This document shows, one piece after another, positions 41,447 through 49,881 of a stretch of 64,000 bases of DNA (the stretch's first letter is position 1; every line of letters starts with the position of its first letter). The notes below the pieces were generated by a model. It ran no database searches and had not been told where the DNA came from. It saw only the letters and a list, made by a program, of their open reading frames with translations. Location of the stretch: contig NZ_CP150145.1 of the NCBI RefSeq assembly GCF_037963835.1, forward strand, positions 2,728,001 through 2,792,000, given 5' to 3'. This DNA comes from Paenibacillus sp. FSL H8-0332 (GTDB lineage: Bacteria > Bacillota > Bacilli > Paenibacillales > Paenibacillaceae). A program made the position numbers and the translations under genes.

Positions 41447-43498
41447 ATGGTGCTTACTTTGGATTCAATTGAAGTGAAACAAATAACTGGCGTGAGCGCT
41501 CAAAAGCAAAGTGAGCTTCACGCCTTTGCCGTTTTTACTGTGAAGGATTTGCTGGAGTATTACCCTTTCCGGTATGAGGATTTCCGGCCGAAATCTCTAA
41601 GTGAGGTCAAGCATGGCGATAAGGCGACCGTGGTAGCCAAGGTCATCGGTATTCCGGTGCTCCAGCGCTTCGGGGGCAAATCCCGCATGAGCTGCAAGAT
41701 GGTGGCGGAGCCGTGGATGTTCACCGCTACGTGGTTCAACCAGCATTATGCGCGTGAACAATTGACTGTCGGCCGTGAAGTGGTGCTGACGGGGAAGTGG
41801 GACCAGAAGCGCAATCAGATTACGGTGACCAACTATGAGTTCCCGGACCGCGGGGAAGGCAAGACAGGAACGCTGCAACCGGTATACTCAATCGGGGGCA
41901 AGATTACGCAGTCCTGGATTCGCCGAATTATTGGCCAGGCTCTGCAGCAGTATGGGGACCTGATTCCGGAGATTCTGCCGCAGAGCATTATGCGCAAATA
42001 TGATTTCATGTCACGCAAGCGGGCCATTGCCACGATCCATCAGCCCGAGGATACGCGTGAGGGCCAGCAGGGAAGACGCCGGATGGTGTATGAGGAGCTG
42101 TTCCTGTTCCAGCTGAAGGTACAAGCCTTCCGCGTGCTGAACCGTGGCCGGATGGACGGTGTGGTTCATACCGTGGACAATGCAACAGTGAGGCAATTCG
42201 TGCGGAGCCTGCCCTTCGAGCTGACCGATGCCCAGAAGCATGTGGAGCTGGAGATTCTGCAGGATATGCGTTCAGGATATTGCATGAACCGATTGCTTCA
42301 AGGCGATGTGGGCTCCGGCAAAACCGTACTCGCAGCGATTGCGCTCTACGCGACTGTAAGATCCGGATTTCAGGGTGCGCTGATGGTGCCGACTGAAATC
42401 CTGGCAGAGCAGCATATGCGTTCGCTCACGAGGATGTTCGAGCCCTTCGGCATTACCGTGGGCCTGCTGACCGGGAGCGTAACCGGCCGGAAACGGAAGG
42501 ATCTGCTCGCCTCCCTGCAGATGGGAGTGCTGGATGTGATTGTCGGAACCCATGCGCTGATCCAGGAGGATGTCTTCTTCCGCAGTCTGGGGCTTGTGGT
42601 TACGGATGAGCAGCACCGCTTCGGGGTGAACCAGCGCAGTGTCCTGCGGCGCAAAGGGTACAACCCGGATGTGCTGACCATGACAGCTACCCCGATCCCA
42701 CGGACGCTGGCGATCACCGTCTTCGGCGATATGGATGTGTCTACGCTGTCCGAACGGCCAAAGGGGCGTGTGCCGATCACCACCTATTGGGTGAAGCCGG
42801 ATCTGATGGAGCGGGTGATGAACCTGATCAGCCGTGAGATTGAGCAGGGTCGGCAAGCCTACCTGATCTGTCCGCTGATTGAAGAGTCGGAGAAACTGGA
42901 TGTGCAGAATGCGATTGATCTGCATGTGCAGATGTCACAGGCTTTTCCGAATTATAAGGTGGGCTTGCTTCACGGGAGAATGACGCCGTCCGAGAAGGAC
43001 GAGGTGATGCGGAGCTTCTACAGCAATGAATTGCAGCTCCTGGTGTCTACAACGGTCGTAGAGGTCGGTGTCGATGTCCCGAATGCCACGCTGATGATCA
43101 TCATGGACGCTGACCGCTTCGGGCTGTCTCAGCTGCATCAGCTGCGCGGCCGGGTCGGCAGAGGGGAGCATGCTTCCTACTGTGTGCTGATGGCTGATCC
43201 TAAGTCGGAGATCGGGCGCGAGCGGATGACTGCGATGACAGATACCGATGACGGGTTCGAGGTATCACGGCGGGATCTGGAGCTGCGGGGACCGGGGGAT
43301 TTCTTCGGGACAAAGCAGAGCGGCCTGCCGGAATTCCGGCTGGCGGATATGACGGCTGACTTCGAGACGCTGGAGCTGGCGCGCGATGATGCCGCTGAGC
43401 TGCTGCGGGAGGCTTCATTCTGGACCTCGGCGGATGTTGCGCCGCTGCGCGGGTATTTGCAGCAGGAACAAATTTTCCAGGGGGATTTAATTGACTGA
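41447..43498 (+). CDS. recG: ATP-dependent DNA helicase RecG
   Basis: About 683 residues. An N-terminal wedge/OB domain, then Walker A GDVGSGKT near 286, DEQHRFG near 390, and QLRGRVGRG near 565, followed by the TRG-type tail. RecG remodels stalled forks and Holliday junctions. AGGGG (41436-41440) is best spaced for ATG 41447, with ATG 41441 also in frame. It ends the yloA-recG syntenic run. Confidence 0.95.
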   Translation: MVLTLDSIEVKQITGVSAQKQSELHAFAVFTVKDLLEYYPFRYEDFRPKSLSEVKHGDKATVVAKVIGIPVLQRFGGKSRMSCKMVAEPWMFTATWFNQHYAREQLTVGREVVLTGKWDQKRNQITVTNYEFPDRGEGKTGTLQPVYSIGGKITQSWIRRIIGQALQQYGDLIPEILPQSIMRKYDFMSRKRAIATIHQPEDTREGQQGRRRMVYEELFLFQLKVQAFRVLNRGRMDGVVHTVDNATVRQFVRSLPFELTDAQKHVELEILQDMRSGYCMNRLLQGDVGSGKTVLAAIALYATVRSGFQGALMVPTEILAEQHMRSLTRMFEPFGITVGLLTGSVTGRKRKDLLASLQMGVLDVIVGTHALIQEDVFFRSLGLVVTDEQHRFGVNQRSVLRRKGYNPDVLTMTATPIPRTLAITVFGDMDVSTLSERPKGRVPITTYWVKPDLMERVMNLISREIEQGRQAYLICPLIEESEKLDVQNAIDLHVQMSQAFPNYKVGLLHGRMTPSEKDEVMRSFYSNELQLLVSTTVVEVGVDVPNATLMIIMDADRFGLSQLHQLRGRVGRGEHASYCVLMADPKSEIGRERMTAMTDTDDGFEVSRRDLELRGPGDFFGTKQSGLPEFRLADMTADFETLELARDDAAELLREASFWTSADVAPLRGYLQQEQIFQGDLID

Positions 43499-43564
43499 AC
43501 AGGCACATCTGGGCACCTGCCCTCATATACTGTGAATGATTGGATATGACAGGAGGTGCTGCGC

Positions 43565-43852
43565 TTGGGTTATCAGCAATATGGAATCAGTCCCCAGCTG
43601 GTGGATCGCATCAAGCTGAAGATGAAGAATCCGGCGGTCAAGGAACGCGTTAAGAATATGATCACCGGTATCTCCAAACAGGAACTCCAGGATACAGCAG
43701 TCGTGCGCAAGCTAGTGCATAATGCGTCGTCTGTGATGCATGAGAAGCTGACGTCTGCACAGGAAGAACAAATTGTGAAGTTCGTCATTGCCCAAAAGAT
43801 CGACCCCGGCAATACGTTTCACTTAATCCGCTTATGGGGGATGTTCCGCTGA
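43565..43852 (+). CDS. Stage VI sporulation protein F-like (SpoVIF family)
   Basis: A 95-residue, charged helical protein with KMKNPAVKERVKNMITGISKQ and, later, LTSAQEEQIVKFVIAQKIDP, which look like the SpoVIF family of sporulation proteins active in late coat assembly under GerE. TTG 43565 is 8 bases after AGGAGG (43551-43556). It follows recG and is closed by a perfect bidirectional terminator. The family call rests on pattern only. Confidence 0.65.
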   Translation: MGYQQYGISPQLVDRIKLKMKNPAVKERVKNMITGISKQELQDTAVVRKLVHNASSVMHEKLTSAQEEQIVKFVIAQKIDPGNTFHLIRLWGMFR

Positions 43853-43888
43853 CAAATAGCAGAATTCAGTATCCTCCGATAGGCTTGC

Positions 43889-43937
43889 AACCCAAAAAGC
43901 GTTCCCGTAAGTAACTTACGGGAACGCTTTTTGGGTT
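43889..43937. terminator. Perfect bidirectional terminator (spoVIF-like / yitT)
   Basis: AACCCAAAAAGCGTTCCCGTAAG and its complement form a perfect 23-bp or so palindrome with a tiny loop, centred near 43913. The A- and T-runs inside the stem mean that it can end transcripts from both sides. Confidence 0.9.
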
Positions 43938-43971
43938 AGTTACTTGAGTTCACAATAGGACGAATTGCTGG

Positions 43972-44844
43972 TCAGCCCGGCGGCTTATTGCGGAAAAGCG
44001 CTGAGATCCGGTTGTTCCGCGCGGCATTGATCACAATCTTGCTATCCTGATCACAGTCATGCACGATAGAGGCGAGCTGTTCTTCCTCCAGCCTGCTGGC
44101 CAGGCAGAAGACCGTACCAGGCTCGCCCTCCGGTCCTGTGGATCTTACGAGCTTCACCTCGCGGTCCAGCGACTGCTGGAGCTTGCGGCGGATCTCCTCG
44201 CATTTGCTGCTGGTAATAAAGACTGCCTGCGTGAGCGAGAGGTCCCTTAAGGAGAACCGCAGCGCTTCAAAGGCAAGCAGATACGCAATGATACTGTACA
44301 TCGCCTGATCCCAGCCGAATAATGATCCGCCGTAGAGCAGGATGAGCATATTGAACAGCATGATCGGCATCTCAGCCGATTTGGGCGGCCCTCCATTCAG
44401 CAGCCGGACGCTCTGCTTCTCGCTTCCTGCGGTCAGCCCTCCGAAGCGTACAGAGATGCCCAGGCCGAACCCGAGACATAGCCCCCCGGCAATAGCCGCG
44501 GGCAGTGGCTCGCTGATTGCTGCCGGGAAATGGTGCAAGGCCAGAGACCCTGCCGTCAGACAAATCAGGCCAAGCATCGTATATAAGGCAAAGCGGAGAT
44601 TAATCTGCCTGCGCGACATCAGAATAAACGGAAGGTTAAACAGGAACAGGAATAATCCAAGCCGCATTTCTGTCACATGGGACAGCAGGGCGGATAATCC
44701 GGCAATGCCGCCCGGAAGCAGCTTATGCGGCATCAGGAATAGCTCCAGACCAACGGCTGCAAGTAATCCTCCGCCTACAATGGACAGCAGACGCAAGGTC
44801 TTGGAATAACGTAAGGGTGCAGCGTTTCTATATCTGACTTTCAT
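43972..44844 (-). CDS. YitT family membrane protein (DUF2179)
   Basis: A 290-residue YitT-type protein with 5-6 membrane helices: LLAAVGLELFLMPHKLLPGGIAGLSALL near the start is the family hallmark. The C-terminal DUF2179 domain (from about 205, SLTQAVFITSSKCEEIRRKL) ends in a tail. The function of this family is unknown; members often occur several times per Bacillus genome. ATG 44844 has CCTCC (44852-44856, i.e. GGAGG on the minus strand) 7 bases ahead. Confidence 0.9.
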   Translation of the reverse strand: MKVRYRNAAPLRYSKTLRLLSIVGGGLLAAVGLELFLMPHKLLPGGIAGLSALLSHVTEMRLGLFLFLFNLPFILMSRRQINLRFALYTMLGLICLTAGSLALHHFPAAISEPLPAAIAGGLCLGFGLGISVRFGGLTAGSEKQSVRLLNGGPPKSAEMPIMLFNMLILLYGGSLFGWDQAMYSIIAYLLAFEALRFSLRDLSLTQAVFITSSKCEEIRRKLQQSLDREVKLVRSTGPEGEPGTVFCLASRLEEEQLASIVHDCDQDSKIVINAARNNRISALFRNKPPG

Positions 44845-44905
44845 AAGATTTCCTCCTTTCAGCAGGAAACCGGAATTTGTGTTGCGAATCACGGCGCTTG
44901 CAGCT

Positions 44906-45031
44906 TCATTCAGCGTACAGCCGTACTCCTGTGAAATGTGAATTATATTTCAGCGGAATCAGCAGCAGCACCGGAAGGAACACAGCCTTCAGCAGATCCA
45001 GCAGCGTCAGACGCGTCCAATCTCTCCTCAT
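44906..45031 (-). CDS. Candidate 41-residue membrane-associated peptide
   Basis: A short minus-strand frame upstream of yitT: MRRDWTRLTLLDLLKAVFLP and then VLLLIPLKYNSHFTG, a basic start and one hydrophobic helix (about residues 9-29). GAGGGTG lies 7 bases before the ATG, which supports translation. The yitT start is 61 bases downstream, so it may be co-transcribed. Not recognised as a known family; codon choice looks normal for the region. It could also be a leader peptide. Confidence 0.5.
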   Translation of the reverse strand: MRRDWTRLTLLDLLKAVFLPVLLLIPLKYNSHFTGVRLYAE

Positions 45032-45214
45032 GAGAACACCCTCTTTTTTGTACATTGTTGTTAAAGCATATCATAGGATCTAAGCAGGGCCAAATATAAT
45101 ACGCTATTATTTCAAGGCGTGCGACTGCGGAATAACGAAACCGGAGCTGCTACGCTGCGTATTCTCTAGTAAATTGAACTTTTTGTGAAAAAATTATCGG
45201 AAGGAGCGGTTAAT

Positions 45215-45640
45215 TTGCATAATGCAGGCATATTTAACGGTTTGTACCCGGCAGTTGCCAGCAGCCAGAGTGGATTTTTCACGGAGGGGCCGTTCTTGTT
45301 AAAGCTTATTCTGCTGTTGATTGCAGGCTTTGTTGCTTACACTATTTGGAGAGGGCTCAAGACCTGGATGACGAACCAGACCAGTCCTCTGCAATCAAGG
45401 GTCGTTACGGCAGTAGCCAAACGTTCAGAGGTGTGGGGCGGAAGAGGGCATATGGGGACGCATACGAGTTATTATGTGACCTTTGAATTCCATAATGGCA
45501 GCCGCAGAGAGCTTGAAGTGAAGCCGAGGGCGTATGCCATGATTGTAGAGGGGGACCGGGGGGAGCTGTCATACCAGGGCAGCCGGTTCAAAGGGTTCGT
45601 GCGGGCAGGGATGCAGAGGGATAGCGGCGGCAGCCGATGA
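45215..45640 (+). CDS. DUF2500 domain membrane protein
   Basis: A 141-residue protein with one membrane helix at about 30-48 (LLKLILLLIAGFVAYTIW) and a C-terminal beta-rich domain (VVTAVAKRSEVW, then YYVTFEFHNGSRRELEV, then GDRGELSYQGSRFKGF) typical of DUF2500. Function unknown. TTG 45215 follows AAGGAG (45201-45206) at 8 bases; GTG 45185 is in frame but lies before the ribosome binding site. A P-type ATPase follows on the same strand. Confidence 0.85.
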   Translation: MHNAGIFNGLYPAVASSQSGFFTEGPFLLKLILLLIAGFVAYTIWRGLKTWMTNQTSPLQSRVVTAVAKRSEVWGGRGHMGTHTSYYVTFEFHNGSRRELEVKPRAYAMIVEGDRGELSYQGSRFKGFVRAGMQRDSGGSR

Positions 45641-45728
45641 TTCTTCAAGCAAACGGAGCTGCCTCCGCTGCAATTTTACATGAATGTACATAGGTTATCA
45701 GAATTCTCCGGCTATTTTTGGGTAAAAC

Positions 45729-45740
45729 TCCATATATGGA
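45729..45740. other. 12-bp palindrome TCCATATATGGA
   Basis: A perfect palindrome 38 bases before the second P-type ATPase start. It could be a regulator site; nothing else supports it. Confidence 0.3.
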
Positions 45741-45777
45741 TATGTTGCACAGAATAGATCACTAAGGAGCTGATGGC

Positions 45778-48513
45778 TTGAATTCGGATGCTGCCAAAAG
45801 AAAGAGCCAGGAGAGCACGGCCTACCACACGCTGGATTCCGAGGAAGTGCTGAAGCTGCTGGAGAGCCGGAAAGAAGGGCTCAGTGCAGAGCAAGCGGTA
45901 CAGCGGCTGGAGCGTTACGGCAAAAATGTGCTGCAGGAAGCCAAGCCCAAAACGCTGTTGGCCAAATTTATCGAGCAGTTCAAGAATGTGATGATCTTCA
46001 TTTTGCTGGCTGCTGCGGTACTGTCAGGAATTCTCGGGGAGTGGACGGATACGGTCATCATTCTGCTGGTCGTCATTCTGAACGCTGTGCTGGGTGTGAT
46101 CCAGGAGAACAAGGCGGAGCAGGCGCTGGAGGCGCTCAAAAGCATGTCTTCCCCACAAGCCAGAGTCCGGCGGGGCGGACAGGTCACCGAGATCAAAAGC
46201 GAGGAGCTGGTGCCGGGCGATCTGGTGCTGCTGGAAGCGGGCAATGTGGTGCCTGCGGATGTCCGGCTGCTGGAAGCGGCTTCGCTGAAGACCGAGGAGG
46301 CTGCACTGACCGGTGAATCCCTGCCTTCGGAGAAGCAGGCGGGAGTGCTGGAGGGCTCAGACCTGGTAATCGGCGACCGGACAAATATGGCTTATATGAG
46401 CAGCAGCGTCACTTACGGGCGGGGTGTGGGAGTGGTCACGGCTACGGGCATGGACACAGAGGTGGGCCGGATCGCCGGATTTATCTCGGAGGCCGAGAAT
46501 GAAATCACCCCGCTGCAGAAAAAGCTGGATGAGCTCGGCAAGTATTTCACCTTCATTATTCTGGGTGTCTGTGTAGTGATCTTCATCGTTGGCTGGCTGG
46601 AAGGGCGTGAGCTGCTCGATATGCTGCTGACCTCCATCTCGCTTGCGGTAGCGGCCATTCCGGAAGGATTGCCCGCCATCGTGACGATCATTCTGGCCCT
46701 CGGGGTCCAGCGGATGGCGAAGCGCAAGGCGATTATCCGCAAGCTGCCTGCGGTGGAGACACTGGGCAGTACGGAGATCATTTGCTCGGACAAAACTGGG
46801 ACCCTCACCCTGAACAAAATGACAGTCGAAAAGCTGTACGTGGGCGGGGAGACGGTGGAGGCGGACGCCGGGCTGAGTGAAATACCGGGCGGTGAACTGC
46901 TGCTGCAGGCGATGACCCTGTGCAACGATTCCAGCATTGATGACAGCGGGGGCGCAGCAGGTGAGTCTTCGCCGGAGAAGCCAGTCCAGGGCAGCGGGAC
47001 GAGAAGCGGCAAAGCGATCCTTGGCGATCCCACAGAAACGGCGTTAGTAGACTATGCGCTTAGCATAGGGACACATAAGCGGGAGCTGGAGCAGCGTTAT
47101 CCGCGTGTGGGTGAGCTGCCGTTCGATTCCGACCGCAAGCTGATGACTACAATCCATAAGCTGGATAACGGGCAGTTCCGGGTTCTGACCAAAGGAGCAC
47201 CGGATGTGCTGGTCTCGAAATGCAGTCACATCTATGAGGACGGTGTAGCTGTACCTCTGACGGAGGAGCATACCCGCCGCATTACCGCGAGCAACAAGGA
47301 GCTGGCTGATGAAGCCCTGCGGGTATTGGCCTTTGCCTACCGGGATGAGGCTTCGCTGCCGGCAGCGCCTTCGCCTGAGGTGACAGAGCAGGCGCTGGTG
47401 TTCGTGGGGCTGACCGGAATGATCGATCCGCCGCGCGAGGAGGTCCGGGATGCTGTGGCGGTCTGCAGACGGGCGGGCATCCGGCCGGTGATGATCACCG
47501 GGGACCACCGGGACACGGCTGCTGCGATTGCCAAGCGGCTTGGGATCATCGAGGATGACCAGGCAGTGCTGACCGGCCGCGAGCTGGATCGAATCAGCGA
47601 GGAGGATTTTGCAACAAGGGTGGCTGATTATTCCGTGTACGCCCGGGTCTCGCCAGAGCATAAGGTGCGGATCGTTAAGGCCTGGAGGAATAAAGGCAAG
47701 ATTGTCGCCATGACCGGAGACGGCGTAAATGACGCCCCGGCCCTGAAATCTGCCGATATCGGAGTGGGCATGGGGATTACCGGGACGGATGTTGCCAAGG
47801 GCGTATCCGATATGGTGCTGGCCGATGATAACTTCACAACCATTGTGGTGGCGGTGGAGGAAGGGCGGAAGGTATACAGCAACATCCGCAAATCCATCCA
47901 GTTCCTGCTGTCGGCGAATCTGGGGGAAGTGGTCACCCTGTTCATCGCCACGCTGATCGGCTGGAGGATTCTGGAGCCCATTCATATTCTCTGGATCAAT
48001 CTGGTGACGGATACCCTTCCGGCACTTGCCCTGGGGCTGGAAAAAGCGGACGGTGATGTAATGGCGAAGCAGCCGCGTAAGTCCAGCAGCAGTATTTTTG
48101 CAGATGGTGTGGGGATCTCAATTATCTATCAGGGCCTGCTGGAGGCCGGGCTGACGCTCATGGTCTATTACTGGGCACATACGCATTATGATGAAGGAAT
48201 TGCGGTCACGATGGCATTCGCCACCCTGGGACTGCTGCAGCTTACCCATGCGTTCAACGTCAGATCGAATACGAAGTCACTGTTCCAGATCGGCGTGTTC
48301 AGCAACCGCTATATGCTGGGCGCATCGGTGATCTCCGGCCTTCTGCTGGTGCTGGTGATCATCATTCCGGGACTGAATGAATGGTTCGGCGTGGAGCATC
48401 TAAACGGCTTGCAGTGGGGTATTGTCTGCGGCGCTGCGCTGTCCATCGTGGTCATTGTGGAGCTGGTCAAGCTGGTTCTCCGCCTGAGCGGGCGTATGAA
48501 GAGCTGGGAGTAA
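45778..48513 (+). CDS. P-type cation ATPase, second calcium-pump-like paralog
   Basis: A 911-residue PII-type pump related to the one at 12.6 kb. PEGLPAIV is near residue 294, DKTGTLT near 337, KGAPD and TGDGVNDAP near 645. In helix six the sequence is NLVTDTLPALALG, Thr in place of the Gly of SERCA-type NLVTDG, so ion preference may differ. The insert before the nucleotide domain is Gly/Ser/Pro-rich (GGAAGESSPEKPVQGSG). TTG 45778 is 8 bases after AAGGAG (45764-45769). No partner gene is adjacent. Confidence 0.9.
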   Translation: MNSDAAKRKSQESTAYHTLDSEEVLKLLESRKEGLSAEQAVQRLERYGKNVLQEAKPKTLLAKFIEQFKNVMIFILLAAAVLSGILGEWTDTVIILLVVILNAVLGVIQENKAEQALEALKSMSSPQARVRRGGQVTEIKSEELVPGDLVLLEAGNVVPADVRLLEAASLKTEEAALTGESLPSEKQAGVLEGSDLVIGDRTNMAYMSSSVTYGRGVGVVTATGMDTEVGRIAGFISEAENEITPLQKKLDELGKYFTFIILGVCVVIFIVGWLEGRELLDMLLTSISLAVAAIPEGLPAIVTIILALGVQRMAKRKAIIRKLPAVETLGSTEIICSDKTGTLTLNKMTVEKLYVGGETVEADAGLSEIPGGELLLQAMTLCNDSSIDDSGGAAGESSPEKPVQGSGTRSGKAILGDPTETALVDYALSIGTHKRELEQRYPRVGELPFDSDRKLMTTIHKLDNGQFRVLTKGAPDVLVSKCSHIYEDGVAVPLTEEHTRRITASNKELADEALRVLAFAYRDEASLPAAPSPEVTEQALVFVGLTGMIDPPREEVRDAVAVCRRAGIRPVMITGDHRDTAAAIAKRLGIIEDDQAVLTGRELDRISEEDFATRVADYSVYARVSPEHKVRIVKAWRNKGKIVAMTGDGVNDAPALKSADIGVGMGITGTDVAKGVSDMVLADDNFTTIVVAVEEGRKVYSNIRKSIQFLLSANLGEVVTLFIATLIGWRILEPIHILWINLVTDTLPALALGLEKADGDVMAKQPRKSSSSIFADGVGISIIYQGLLEAGLTLMVYYWAHTHYDEGIAVTMAFATLGLLQLTHAFNVRSNTKSLFQIGVFSNRYMLGASVISGLLLVLVIIIPGLNEWFGVEHLNGLQWGIVCGAALSIVVIVELVKLVLRLSGRMKSWE

Positions 48514-48545
48514 CCTTTGGAATAACAATGATTTGCAGCAAAAAA

Positions 48546-48601
48546 ATGCAAGGAAGCGGACCGGTCGCTAAGTGAGCGAGCCCGGGCAGTCTTCCTTGCA
48601 T
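48546..48601. terminator. Bidirectional terminator between ATPase and NlpC genes
   Basis: ATGCAAGGAAG (48546-48556) and CTTCCTTGCAT (48591-48601) form an 11-bp stem with an inner TCGCT/AGCGA hairpin. Six A residues on the left side give the minus-strand gene a T-run; the right side has TTTATTATTT for the plus strand. Confidence 0.85.
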
Positions 48602-48616
48602 TTATTATTTCCCGGT

Positions 48617-49555
48617 CTACAGCACGCGCTGCATGTGCAGAATAACGTTGCTCCAGTACCCGCTGTCCAACTCACTGATCTGCACGCCGGGGTCACCCCA
48701 GGTGTGAATGAAATTCCCGCCGCCGATGTAGATACCGACATGACCGGGAACCGCGTCGCTCTCGAAACGTCCGGGTACGGTGAAGAAGATCAGATCGCCG
48801 GGCTCCAGCGAACTGCGTGATACCCGTCTGCCGATATTGTCCTGATCTTTGGCCAGCCGGGGCAGATCTACCCCGAATTTCTGAAAGACATGGCGTGTAA
48901 AGGACGAGCAGTCGAAGCGCTTGGTCTCTTCATAGGAACCGGCGCCGAAATCGTAAGGTACACCGAGAAATTTTTTGGCATAAGAGACCAGCTCGCCCGT
49001 GTCCACATTCGATACACTCTGAATCCGCAGCGGCTTCGCAGCTTCCACCTTGCCGGAGTTCTCTGTGCTCTCCCTGTCGGAAGGGGTGGCGATGTTAATC
49101 TCGCCGGTGCCGGGATTCCAGCCGACCTCAGTCTGCAGCAGCTTGGACAAGGCGGTGGGCGTGATATAGATTTGACCCTCACGGCGGATGGGAACATCGG
49201 GAAGGGTGATGTGCTGGCCCAATGAGAACACCTGGCTGGAATCCGGCCGCAGCATGTACATGACATCACTATAGCCTAGCTTAATATATCCGCCGCTTGC
49301 TGTATCGTCCTTCATTCTGTAGCCGATGGAGGCCGCTGCCGGCTTGAGCGGAATCCAGTACTTGCCTTCCTTGTCGGCATAGGAATTCTTCTCATAGTAG
49401 CTGCCTGCAAACGTTCCGGACGGCGTCAGGGAGTTAACCTTGGGAGTGTTGTCCTTACTGGTATTGTAGCTACAGGCGGTTGTTCCGGCAATGGCGGTAA
49501 CTAGGATGGCGGAGGATAGGATGATTTTGCTTGTACTCAGATTGATTATTGGCAT
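48617..49555 (-). CDS. NlpC/P60 cell-wall hydrolase lipoprotein
   Basis: A 312-residue secreted protein. The signal peptide ends in a lipobox-like AGTTAC with Cys at about 28. A copper-amine-oxidase-like N-terminal region (about 60-155: YIPLKPAAASIGY-like, YITPTALSKLL) follows, then the NlpC/P60 domain (from about 185) with catalytic Cys in FDCSSF, His in PGHVGIYIG and a third polar/His in FIHTW. It probably cuts peptide stems of peptidoglycan (gamma-Glu-DAP endopeptidase). GGAGCG lies 7 bases before the ATG on the minus strand. Confidence 0.92.
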   Translation of the reverse strand: MPIINLSTSKIILSSAILVTAIAGTTACSYNTSKDNTPKVNSLTPSGTFAGSYYEKNSYADKEGKYWIPLKPAAASIGYRMKDDTASGGYIKLGYSDVMYMLRPDSSQVFSLGQHITLPDVPIRREGQIYITPTALSKLLQTEVGWNPGTGEINIATPSDRESTENSGKVEAAKPLRIQSVSNVDTGELVSYAKKFLGVPYDFGAGSYEETKRFDCSSFTRHVFQKFGVDLPRLAKDQDNIGRRVSRSSLEPGDLIFFTVPGRFESDAVPGHVGIYIGGGNFIHTWGDPGVQISELDSGYWSNVILHMQRVL

Positions 49556-49716
49556 TGGGCACGCTCCATCTTCAAACTTTAAGGTAAGTTTGTGCAGAGC
49601 CGCTTTTTTTATGTACTGCAGGCTTTAGCAAACAATGTCAAGAGAAACCGTAGATTGTTGAAGCGAGGACACACTCATTGTGCTTATTTTGTAAAATATG
49701 GACCTCACTTAAATGA

Positions 49717-49745
49717 TTGACGGGAAATCAACCTACATATAATAT
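49717..49745 (+). promoter_or_regulatory. Sigma-A-like promoter of ABC transporter operon
   Basis: -35 TTGACG (49717-49722), 17 bases, then -10 TAATAT (49740-49745); a TATAAT two bases earlier gives a 15-base spacer instead. Transcription would start near 49752 and leave a leader of about 130 bases. Confidence 0.65.
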
Positions 49746-49751
49746 ATGTTT

Positions 49752-49881
49752 AATAGATTCGGGGAGCGGATGGGGGCAGGGTGCGGGCCTTCGCTTTAAT
49801 GCTTTTAAAGATGAAAGCGATAATGCTGGACCGCTAGCCCAGGTTCTCGCGCTGAACCCGTACAAGAAGAGGGGTTATCTG
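49752..49881 (+). ncRNA. Candidate structured mRNA leader upstream of ABC operon
   Basis: Possible stems: AGCGG (49765-49769) with CCGCT (49831-49835) enclosing TCGCTTT (49791-49797) with AAAGCGA (49814-49820), then GGTTC (49842-49846) with GAACC (49854-49858) just before the ribosome binding site. The last stem is close enough to the AAGAGGGG to influence initiation. No T-box or known riboswitch class was recognised. Confidence 0.4.

Noticed and set aside
44877..45083. 68-residue plus-strand frame opposite the yitT upstream region
   Set aside because: No ribosome binding site; Ser/Arg-rich shadow of the minus-strand 41-residue frame, which has better support.
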